Source of the DNA: Pararge aegeria
Taxonomy: Eukaryota; Arthropoda; Insecta; Lepidoptera; Nymphalidae
Direction: 5' to 3'
Assembly: GCF_905163445.1 (NCBI RefSeq)
Contig: NC_053191.1
Span: 11,656,001 to 11,720,000 of the forward strand
Length of the DNA stretch: 64,000 nt
Shown here: positions 25,001 through 37,000 of the stretch, in pieces
How the letters are laid out: every line of letters starts with the position of its first letter
Numbering within the stretch: position 1 is the stretch's first letter
Position numbers and translations under genes: made by a program
The notes under the pieces: generated by a model
Told to the model about the DNA's origin: nothing
Databases searched by the model: none
The model's input: only the letters and a program-made list of their open reading frames with translations

Positions 25001-28000
25001 TGACAATACACACATCGTCATCTAGCCCCAAAGTAAGCGTAGCTTGTGTTATGGGTACTAAGACGACTGATGAATATTTTTATGAATAATATACATAAAT
25101 ACTTAGAATATACATGTAAACACCCAGACACTGAAAAATATTCACGCTCATCACACAAAAATTTTCCAGTTGTGGGAATCGAACCCACGGCCTTGGACTC
25201 AGAAAGCAGGGTCGCTGCAAACTGCGCCAATCGGCCGTCAAAACATTTAACAAAAATTGTATACTTTTTGTTAAATTTTACTATATGTGTATGTGGTGTA
25301 AAATAAAAGTGTATTCATTTATTCATTCATTCTTTTCATTCATTCATTCATTCAATATGTTCTTTAGGTAGCAGTAACAGAGTTTTTTGTGACAGAGCGC
25401 AATAAATGCACTACCACCTACCAGGTTGATAGACATAAGACACCGGGTAGTCCATTCGAATGTATATGGGTTCAATATATCACATGTTGTTTTATATTTA
25501 TTCAAACAAGTTATTTGGTCCTTACACGTTCATTTGATGTTAGGACTGGAAAGTGGTGCGGTCCATCTCTGCAACAGAGCGTGCTGCTTTGTGGGAGCGA
25601 TTTAGTGGGCCTGTAGATCAGCACGCAGTTAAGGTGGATTTCATTCGCCGCGCTCGGAACCCTAGACCCGCTTTTCGGTGAGTGAATAAGGTGTTAAAGT
25701 AAAAACAACTTTAAAGGAACTTTTTTTTAAAATCTATTTTTTTGCTGTGACCTCACTCGGTTTTCAGTTGAAAATCATGCACAAATATTAATATTCTACT
25801 ATATCTTAATATATATAAATCTCGTGTCACGATGTTTGTCCTCGATGGACTCCTAAACTACTTAACCGATTTTAAATTAAATTGGCTCACCATGAGCAGT
25901 CTGGTCCAACTTAAGAGATAGGATAGCTTAGATCTTTAATTATAGTCGCAATTTTATTTTATTGCAAATTATTTGTCTATAATTAATTGACAGTCACATG
26001 TTATATATATATATATATATATACTACTATACTCATTTAAGGCTTAGCGATACTGAATACTTTAAAAACAAAATCTAACGCAGACGAAGTCGCGGGCAAC
26101 AGCTAGTAATATTATAGATGTGAAAGTGTGGATGTTTGTTAAAACGGCTGGACGGATTTGGATGAAATTTGGCATGCATGTAGCCTTCGACATGGTTAAG
26201 AACATAGGCTACTTGTTATCCCTATTCGATTAAGTAGGAAAAATGGGAAATTGATTACGAGCTAAGCCGCGGGCTAAGCTTTGAAATTTTGTCTGCATGT
26301 CACCTATGCTATGTAAAAAGACATGTACTTCATGATTCTCTACCTATCTTTCAAATATTTCTTGTGGTAGGATTCAAAATTGTTAACTTAGAAGCTTTAG
26401 ACACAATTCTGAAGTCCACGCAGACGAAGTCGCGGGCAGAAGCTAGTAATAAACAAATATATTACGGAAACGTAGCGTTAATATTTTTATGATTATAAAA
26501 GACATAAATACTTATTATATTTTGATAAACACTCATACTGTGAAAAATATTCATGTTCATCACACAAACCATTTCCAGTTGTAGGAATCGAACGCCACGG
26601 CCTTGGACTCAGAAAGCAGGTTCGCTGCGAACTGCGTTAAACGGCAGTCAATGAATGAGTGTATGTATGCATTAATGCATGAATGAATTTTGAATTATTC
26701 GCAGAGTAAAGGTACCGGTGGGTATGCGAGGGCGTGTTGTTGTACCTCGTATGGTACGGTTGCATTACCGTCGACCGCCACCATTGCTGCCATCGCGTCG
26801 CGAACACGTGCGGTGCGAGAAAGGTAGGCCGACCTATACTGTTACTGGTTTTGTTACTTAAAATGAGTGACTATAAGCGATCCGAGGAGTGCAACAGGGC
26901 TATTCTGTATCTCAGTTGAAACTAAATTTAGCTAGCCACTGTGGTAAGTTGCCATCGAATAACGCCAAAAAAACATTTTGTTAACACATTTTTGTTAAAT
27001 TTCACTATAATTCGCAAGGGAATTGTTTATATTGTTATACTGATCAAGTCACAAAACGTTTTCTATCCACGTTTCTGATACGTACCGCCAAGTTGTGGAA
27101 CGCCCTCCCGGCAACTGTGTTTCCTGCCACGTATAATTTGGGTACCTTCAAGGCTAGAGTGAATAGGCTTCTTCCAGGCAAGCGTGCTTCGACCTAGACC
27201 TCATCATTTCTTATAACGGGCATGATTGTCGTCAAGCGTTGGCCTATCGTTAATAAAAAAAAAAAGATAGATAGATAGTTAGATAGATATTATCGTTGCT
27301 ATAAACAATTGACACCACATTCACTTTTCACTGCACTTCATCCTTGCCGAAAACATATAAACGTATTATTGTATAGAAGCTGTTCACGCGGACGCATCGC
27401 TCACTCAAGTAGGAGAGAGACAGATGTCGAACGCGGAGGCCGACTGTGCCTCTTTGTCACTCGTTCCGGGCTCTCGCTTGCACTTCAAGCCTTGAATGGA
27501 ACGCCTCAGAGCGAGGTAGCGCCGCATACGTCATGTTTTTTCGTGCGTGCAGCCGGCTCCATCGAATTATAAGACGTTGTCACGTCAAAAAAGAATGAAA
27601 ATGCAGTGTAAGATAATAGCGGCCAAACCTGCGGGAGTAGGAGCAAAAATTATAGGAAAAACGGAAAAAAAAATTAAAAAAATCCTAATCGGAATTGCCA
27701 TTTCGGATGACTTTCAATACATGGCGTTTATTAGATAGTATAGTAAGAAAATGTCCAGTACGTGTTATAAAACACTTAAGCATAGGCATAGTAAGAGTTA
27801 TAAAAACCTACCCTTAAGTATTTATAACTTGTACTGGAGACTTTCTTCATTTTCATCATGCATATGATATTCTCTGCATACCCTATGCACGCCAATGGAT
27901 AGTACGTATTTAACTGGGTCATCTAGTTTCACGTGCAAAAAATGCGTGCGTGACCTTATCAAACGCAGTTCTGATGGAAAAAAATCATAAGTTGCTTCCT

Positions 28001-31000
28001 GAATACATAGGATTTGTGAGAGAAACGCATGCACAGATAAACTTTGTGTGTTTAATTTTGTTTTTATATATAAGCACTTACGTCATTCTTAACGAGTCTA
28101 CTTTATAGTACTCAAACATCTGAAAGCTGGTGGTTCATACGAAGATTCCGAAGATGAAGACGTGACGCAAATATGCATGAACCTCTCATGCCCGGAATAT
28201 ACTGGAGAAGGAAAATGTCCATTACAAACACCAAAATTAAAGGGCGCTACTAAAAAGGACGCAGATGAAGATCTGAAAGCTATAGAAGAGAATGAGCCTA
28301 AGGTATGTATATTAATGTGTATGTATATATCTATATGAATAGTGTAATGACAAGGTTGCCTGGTAACAAGCCGCTCCGCTTTCATCTCACACAAGATAGA
28401 ACAAAGATTGTTAAATTGTAAAACGTTGGAAAAGAGCAACTGCTGAGTTTCTTGTCGGCTTCTGTATCACATTTCTGTAGAATTTGCCTTCCGAACCGGT
28501 TGTAGAGTCACTACAAACAGACATACTTGACGTTTCAAAAGTGTTTAAATTGGGCCTACTTGAAATAAATGAATTTTGAATTTTTGATACGTCTGTACTA
28601 AAGGAGCCTCCATTGCATTGATAGCTATAAAATAATTTCTTTAACAATAAGTTCCTTACAGCCGGCTTTTCTTTGAAACACTTAATCCCTGTTTTGAGGG
28701 ATCACCGTAGATCTAAAATTGTTCCACAATGCAAATTGTAGCGGCAAAGAGGATCGTACATGCGTAAAAGCACTGCCTACCGTTAAGTTTTGCTCTTATA
28801 TTATCACGCCACTGATTATGGTCGGTAGAAGAGTACCTGGCAACAAAATTACGGGGTAACAATTTATTGAGGTACGGTCAGAGAACAGTGATGCCAACAA
28901 TTCTTCAAACTACTCCCTACTCCAGGGACTACAAGATGTTTGCAGATTTTGGGATTTTCCAAAAATCGAACTGCCCACTTTTGTATCATATCATACATAT
29001 TCACGGTGTTCTAGTTTTTCATGAGCGTTGACTGGGTTTAGTGCCAGCGGACATTAAACCCAGTCAACGCTCACACAGTGAAACCGATCATTTACGGTTT
29101 TCGGATTTCGTTGAAAGACTTTGACATACGAAAGTAATAAATCGGTTCCAGTTAATAATTAACTTTATTTGGTTTGCCTTAGGAATACAAATAACTCTGT
29201 TTTGTTATTTTTCCACAGTTGGAAAGGAACTCGGATTCGAGTGACTTTTCAGATTCTGATTTTGAACACTTGACAACATCCGTCAAGAAGCGTAAAGTTT
29301 CACAAAGTGAAGACAAGAGTCCAGGCAAGCGAGGCCCTAAACCTCAACGTTTGGAGCTCTGTGCTGAAGAAGGCGTCGAGGAACTGCTGGCAACTGTTGA
29401 AGAACAGCTCCAGAAGTTAGATGAGAGACTTATAAAACTGCTAGCTTGGCAACGGCTGCAACAGGTGAGAAGCTTTTATTGACGTCTTATAATTTTTTGT
29501 AGTTAGATTAAAGATACGTTGTCACATTATTGTTAAAATAGTTTATTTATTTATTTATAATCTTTATTTGCAAACTACAATATTAAAAAAAAAAACAGAA
29601 GTAGAAAAAAAAACACTGACAGTAGCAGGCGGAATAAAGAAAAAAAAATAAGGAAAACATGAGGATAGCAGAGTGTAGGTTTTCCTCAAATAATAAAATA
29701 AATAAAAATACATACAAATAACTACATAGATAAAGACAAAAAAATAAGGAAAACATGAGGATAGCAGAGTGTTTCCTCAAATAATAAAAAATACATACAA
29801 ATAACTACATAGTAAAATAATTCATAAATATTTAATATAAAAAAAATAATGAACTAAAATATACTTTTACATATCTTACATGCATAAATTACAGTAAATA
29901 CTATTACAAATGGTCTTTGATGTTAATAAAGTTAATGTCCGTTAGAAAGGAACGAAAGGAACTTAAAAAACTTTATCAAACACTTTAAAAAATTTGGAAT
30001 TTCGTGATACGTACAATTTTTTTTTCCATTAACTTCATTGTAAATATTACCAGGCGATATGTTCAGGCTGGAATAATGTCCCTGTTAACAATTCACCAGT
30101 TAGAGATAAGGGATTAATATAATCGTCATACCCATTGACACGGTACCCTGCTACCATCTTTGACAAAAGAACAAGAGTACCTATAATTAGAAAACATTAT
30201 GCTCGTTGGCCACACTTTGATCACATTAGTTACATTTCATGTTAGCCAGCCAGGTTAACATTTTTTTTATTTTTTTTACTTGATAGACTTGATAGACAAC
30301 TATCATGCCTGATGTAAAGCAATGATGCGGTCTAAGTTGGGGCGCGCTTGCCTAGAAAATGTATATTAATTCTTACTTTCAACATTCGAGTTGTATGTCA
30401 ACACAGTATCAGGAAACACGGAATCGGCAAGAGCGTTCCAAACTTTAGCAGTCCGTATCAGAAACTTAGATGAAAAGCGCTTCGTGCGTGTTCCAATTAT
30501 GGCAACTAGCTGGCTAACATGATAAAGAATTGTGCTACTAATTGCTAATACAGGGCTAGATCAATTGGTGCGACTATTTTCTTCTTTAATTTCAGCAAAG
30601 GTTTTTTAAGGATGAACGTCGAACGTCAAGTGGCCTTCACTTCATGAATGCACAAAAGTACTGCCTATCCTAAAATTTATATATAACTAGTACTAGCCGT
30701 TTCCAGCCCGCTTCGCTGGGCGAATTGAAAAAGGAAATAAATTACATTTTATGTTTCATTTTTATTTATTTTTTTCATATTTTTATTATTCTCCTTTTTT
30801 TTATTTTTGTATGAACATAAATAGGCCCCGCGGATAGAACTGTAAGCATCGATATTGTTTAGACTTACTCAAATTCCAAATTCCATCGATTTAGCCTGTA
30901 TCTTTCATCCAGGTGATTTTTCTCACTAATATACATTGTAACTTTCAATGTGCAATCATTTCCGTGCCTTTCTTCCAAAAATTAATAATAATTGACATGA

Positions 31001-34000
31001 AGAAAAAAATTTGAAATGAGCATTGAAAGTTTAAGTTAAAGTCATTGCAAGTCTCATATGTGAAGTTGAAATCTGTCTAGGTTCAAGTGCGACGAATTTT
31101 CTGTTAACTAAAATTTTCTACGTGACATCAATTTTTTATAGAAAATTAATTGTGCATGTTTTTTATGAATTCTATTGGAATAAGTAACTAAATTTCTTTT
31201 CCACATCTCATGTGCTTGGAAAATGCATTCATTTTAATCTATTACATTTCCGCGATCCCGCAATAAAAGAATTCGTCGGTTATGTAGTCTGCAAAAGTAA
31301 AATGAATGTAAAATTCTTAGTCCGTTGATTGGATAGCTACATGTACAGTTAAGTTTTTGAAACCTCTCAATGACTTTTTCTCCGCTGCCAAAAAGACGAT
31401 TGTTGTAAGGAAATACACGAATATCCCTACATACACGAAGATCCCCACCAAATTTGGAGTCTGTAGAAGTTACAGGTTAGAAATAAAAATTTTAGATTTT
31501 AACACCCACCCCCGCAATTCCTGTCGGAAGTAGACTTTATTGAAATCCATTTTAAGATGTTCTTTATGTGAATAATAAAAGATTCCTACCATATTTAGAA
31601 TTTTTAGAAGCTAAATTTCGAAATTGAAATTTTTTATTGTTAACTTAAAACCAATTTGGAGGTGATTCATTGTAAAATCCGCTCGAAGATCATTTTTATA
31701 TTACATATAGAACACTCTCACTAAATTTGGAGTCTATAGGAGCTATCGCTTGGAAATTGAAAATTTTCATTGTTAACGCCCCCGCAATCTTCTTTGGGGT
31801 GGGATATCGTAAAATTTGTTCATAAATCATTTTTACATCACTTATAGAAAATTCCTACAAAATTTGGAGCTTGTAGGAGCTTTAGCTGGAAAATTAAAAA
31901 TATTAATTGTTAATACCCACCCCCGCAACCCCCTGTGGGGTGAGCTATCGTAAAATTCGTTCATAGCCTATTTCTACACCTCTTACAGAAGATTCCTACC
32001 AAATTTGAAGTCTATAGGAGCTATAGTTTAAAAACGGGAATTGTTCATTGTTAACGCCCCCGCAATCCCCTTTGGGGAATGAATTTCTTAAAATCTATTC
32101 ATAGCTGACCTCTACATAGCAAAAGTAATATTCCTACTAAGTTTCACGTTTCTAAGTCTTATGGTTCCCGAGATTTCGTGGTGAGTGACTATATAGATGG
32201 GAATTCTTCGATTATCATCGAAATTTTTAACTTTTTATCGGGCTTTTTTAAAATTTTCTTACATACAAAACTTTCTCCTGACAATTCTGAAGATAAAAAA
32301 AAAGCCCAATTGGTCCAGCCGTTCTCCACTACCGTGAGTAGATTCTTAGCTGAATGTAAAAAACCATAATCCGTTTAATACACTCTGTTGAAATCCATGA
32401 AAACAAAAGAATCAAGAGAAAATGCTTATCTTTTGTTTTTATTAGCGGGATAAATGTTCATAAAAGTAAAACAGCAATAAAAAAATGAAGGAATGTTGGA
32501 ATTCAAAAATAGATAGCCATAAACCATCTAGGAAAAATTTCGCATCGAATGGTGGTAGTTTCATGTCGATACGATCTGTGGTTTAGGCGTGATTGAGCCT
32601 CAAACGAAGACCATTTTCATTATATATATATAGATAAGAGGAGGATTTTTGCCGTTTTATGCAATTTTCCTGCTGTATGCATACCCTGATTAAAACCCAG
32701 TGCACGTCACTGTCGAACGTAATATATAAAAGTATCTCAGTGCTGCACGAATTCGTAACGGACATATAATACTTTTTATTCCGGAAAAACTAACAGTTCT
32801 TGAGGAATATAAAGAAATACGACTTTTTGTCGCAGTCGTGGAAAACAAATTTTTCATGTTTTTTATTTTTCCTAAATACTTTTTGTGATTGATGTACCGC
32901 CGAGACGCAATTGCATAGCAGACTTGAGACGTTCATTTAGATTGGATTGGATTATTTATTTAGCTACATCATCAATAGCTTATATCAGTCCACTGCTAGA
33001 CTTTAGGCCTTCCCAAGGGAAGGTTTGCCTTTAAACACCACGATGGGCAAGACGGGTTGGTGTTCGCAGTACATTCTAATAGTGACACCAACAAGCAGTA
33101 CAGTATACTCGGTGACATAAAATTAATAATTCGTTTAAAGGAAAATGCATACAATTAAAAATCCATACAGTAAACTACCCATTGATATTTTCGAGATGTC
33201 TCTTTAAAAGTTCAAAGTTTGTATTAAACGTTAGCTTACAGAAAAGTCCTATTACAGCATAAAGTTGTGTTAATTATTGCGAGAACCAGGGTGCTCTTAT
33301 AATAATTTTAAATGACAATGTGAGATGGTGATAACAAAAATTAACACCCGATTGAGTTTGTTGTGGGCTTCTTCCTAGACCAGGGCGCGTTAAGAACCCT
33401 CGTAGCTTTAGTTTTAAGTGACCATGTACACATTTCTCATGTAATGTACGCATCATAAGTGCCACCTATGGACCTACTGGATATTTTTGACTTTGACTTA
33501 TCCGTTATAATCCCTTAGTCAACTCATATGACACCCGCGGGAAGAGGAAAGATGGTGACAACTGTATTCTCATCTGCACACGGCACTCTACTCTAAGTCC
33601 ATTTAGCTATAGTATAACATTATTGTCGCGAGGTTGCCGCTGGCGAAGCGGGTGCCGGTCGCTGGCGCCGCAGCGGCACAGGAACGTGGGGTACCCGTGC
33701 CGCCTCCGCGTTACGCGGTGCAACACGAGCGAGGCTCGCTAAGCTCGGCGTGCGACGATTGCCGCTGCCGTCGGAGTTGCTACCGCGCGCGGACCGCGAG
33801 CGGATTGCGGCTGTGGTGTGGGGCCCCGCCCCTCCGCCCGCGCCCACCCCCGTGCCCAAACCCCCGCACCCCGCGCTGGACCTGGCTGATGCTCTTGTCA
33901 AAGCTGCTTTGTGCGAGCTCAAGCCACCAGCCAGGTAAGTCACGAATAATCCCAAAAACTCATCTAGGAAATATTCCCGGATGTTTAAGAGGGGGTATGC

Positions 34001-37000
34001 AGATGATATTAAATAAAGAAAGTCTCCAGTACGAGTTATAAATACTAAAGGGTAGAATTTTATTAAATCTTACAATGTCTATCTTTAAGTTTATATCATC
34101 TGCAAACCCTGTGCATACCCTTTATGCACGCCACTGATGCACAGTTAGACCGATATTGCCCAAATTTCGCATAGAGGTATTAGATAAATAGTATCCTACA
34201 TCCTAATGATGCTACACAACAACAGCATACAGAACATTAGTAAATTAAAAAAGAGTGTGTGCTTAAGACCGCACGTCCGAAATGAGAACAATAACTGTGT
34301 TTTTATAATCTTTAAAGTTTATGTTTTTTCATTGTATAATATTTGCACGATAAAGTTATTCGCTAACTAAACACGCTAACCGCACGTCCGAAATGAAAAC
34401 AATAACGTCGTTTTTATAATCTTTAAAGTTTGTTTTTTCATTGTATAATATTTGCACGATAAAGTTATTCGCTAACTAAACACGCCAACCTCACAATGTA
34501 AAACAAATAAAAATTATAAGATACTAAACAAAGCAAAACATCAAAGAACAGCTGACTGTACCTTTCTCGCTCGAGTACGCTCGGTAGTCCCGAGTTCACC
34601 CGATCGAGCCATTCCACCTCAGAGCGTGATGGTTCAGCCTAACTTAGGCAGTAATACCTACGGAAAAAACTGCGTGCGGTGCGCCAAAATAAGTTTTCAT
34701 CATGAGTATTCTTCTGGCGCTTTCTATATTCTGGGTCGGCCCTCCGTATACCTTACCGCAAGCCGTATCGTGACATGACATGTGTTTGGCATTGCATTTT
34801 ATGGCCGGTTGCCACCTGACACCAAGACTCGCCATCCTCGAGGTTTGAGCGCCGCCAATGACCCACGTGCCGCTCATCCGCCGCTATGGCGTGCATAGAG
34901 GTTATGCACAGGTTATGCAAACGATATATATGTGGAGTATAAGGGTTGAAAAAATTATAAATTACACCATACAGATTCTCCTGCTGTTCGCGGAGTATAG
35001 CAAATTAAGCTTAATTTTCATGATGTAAAATGAAGAAAATCTCCAGTACGTAGTTATAAATACTTAAGCGTAGGCTGTATATAACTTACAATGCCTATTC
35101 TTAAGTTTTTGTAACTCGTACTGAAGATTTTCTTAATTTTATATCATATGCATACCCTGTGCATATCCTCTGTGCACGCCACTGTCCGCCGCCATATCTT
35201 CTGTGTGCCCCAGTCTTGACCCGGATGAGCCCGGGCTCATCATCCCTACCCTGGGGTAGGGATTTTTTTATAGAGTGTCCTTCTCTGGCCTTGTGGTGTT
35301 TTATTTTCCTCCTACCCAGTGGAGGTGTGACTCTCCATCGAGCACTCCCCTATCCGCCACTTTTAGGGAATCAGGCTACCCCAAGGATGAAATAAGCTTT
35401 CACTTCAATAAAATAAAATATTTTTTAATCGTAGAAATGGCGGAGAAGCGGCGTTGGGACGCGCGATCCCGATGCGTTTGTCTGCTCTTAGCGTCGGCAG
35501 CGACGGTGCGTGCGACGTGGTGCTGGACAGCCGCTGTCGCCGTGTGTCGCCGCGACACGCGATAATTTTTTGCGATGAGGTCAGTGAACAAACTTGATAC
35601 CTTAAACGTTTATACTACTAATACATATAAGCATTTGTTGTTAAAACTTTTGTATTTTTGCTTTTGTCGGGATTATCTATGTTATGTGTGTACTCATTTC
35701 GATAAATTTGGTTGACTACCCTATTGATCTAGTGATCACAAGGTCCCCAAAACGATTCCCAGATTGGGCCAATACAAAGCACAATTGCATTGCAGTCACT
35801 CTCCCATACCCATATGTATAAATGTGATAACGAGTGATTGAATTGGTTTTATTTAAACAAGAAGTGAAATATTAGGTATACTTATTTGTTACTTAAAATA
35901 ATTATAATCATCTAAAATCGAATACTGGTGATGAATTTTTGTAGATCGTGCTTTGTTGAATTATGTTCTGTATACATTTTTATTCGTCATACAACGTGTC
36001 TTTAGATAGATATATTCGGTCCGATGTCTACAATGTCTGTATGTAAAAAAAAAATAAAAAATTAACAAAATTAAATTAATAGTTTAGAGTAAAAGAAGCA
36101 TCCTGTATCCAGCGTAAGCGGCGCGGTGTGGTGGAGGTTTCAATTCAATCAATTTCTGCAGAAAAAAAAACGATAAATTACTTACAGTTGCTTGAAGTTC
36201 TAAATGCGGAACATGTTTTAATTTTTTATCACCGATCTAGTTACCTTTAATTATTGCCTAATGTTTTAAGATTGAACAGATGTTCGATGTTCGACGATAA
36301 TAAAATCACTGTGTATTAAATACAGTTGCCCCCCTGTCTATCCGGCACCCCTGTAATCAAACATAACACGATTCCGACATTATGATTGAATATTTTTTTA
36401 CAATATTCGCAATCAAAGTATAACATATAGAATTTTACCATTGGATCTGATGACTGATTACAAGGAACTCTTCGGACGGTCCGTGGCACTCTATAACGCG
36501 ACAAATTCGATAGTTCCGCACTGCCCTACAAAACGTTTGTCGGATTACCGGGAATGACTGTACATTCAAACGAAGTTGGTTCAACAGGTGACCCGTCACT
36601 TCGAGCTGATTAATTACTCCGAGTGGGGCACCCGTGTTAACGGCGTTCTGTACGCGTGCGACCTGTCCCACGGGGAGGGCGCGACAGGAGACGCAACCGA
36701 CGACGCGGAATCGCGAGCGCAAGCGTTGCGTCAAGTCGTACGATCCAGGAGGACCAAACCACCACGGTACTGAATTGAAATTGTTTAAAATCGTTTATTT
36801 CAAGGTCACTTTATCATATAACTAACTGAGCTTGTTGCTGAAGAATTCGTCTGCATGTATTTATTTCTTGGCCTAATGTCTAGGATGCAAAATTGCCGTG
36901 CCAGTGATGGATCCTGGTGTCTGCCACTTATAAGACCAAAGCGCTCACCTCTGAGCCAGGGAGATCTGCGTACAACCGTCAAGGAGTGAACTCACTTTAC

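Larger units (their letters stand above)
30629..32711. mobile_element. hAT MITE split by a Helitron
   Basis: The left half is 30629-30692 and the right half 32635-32711. Without the 30693-32634 insert they give a MITE like copies 1 and 2. Just outside is an 8-base duplication TCGAACGT (30619-30626 and 32713-32720, allowing one or two bases at each end as element). In PHF12 intron 10. Confidence 0.82.

Noticed and set aside
25170..25239. Possible tRNA gene on the minus strand
   Set aside because: Boxes A and B are present but the acceptor stem and overall cloverleaf are not; it is joined to a repeated body, so it is a SINE head.
27309..27738. GC-richer stretch with 87- and 63-codon frames in PHF12 intron 8
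   Set aside because: Lys-rich or Cys/Arg-rich sequence without a domain; lies between transposon fragments and breaks no PHF12 phase rule, so it is treated as intron.
29636..34489. Tandem repeats as a possible CRISPR array
   Set aside because: The units are long and adjacent with no spacers, and the genome is eukaryotic.
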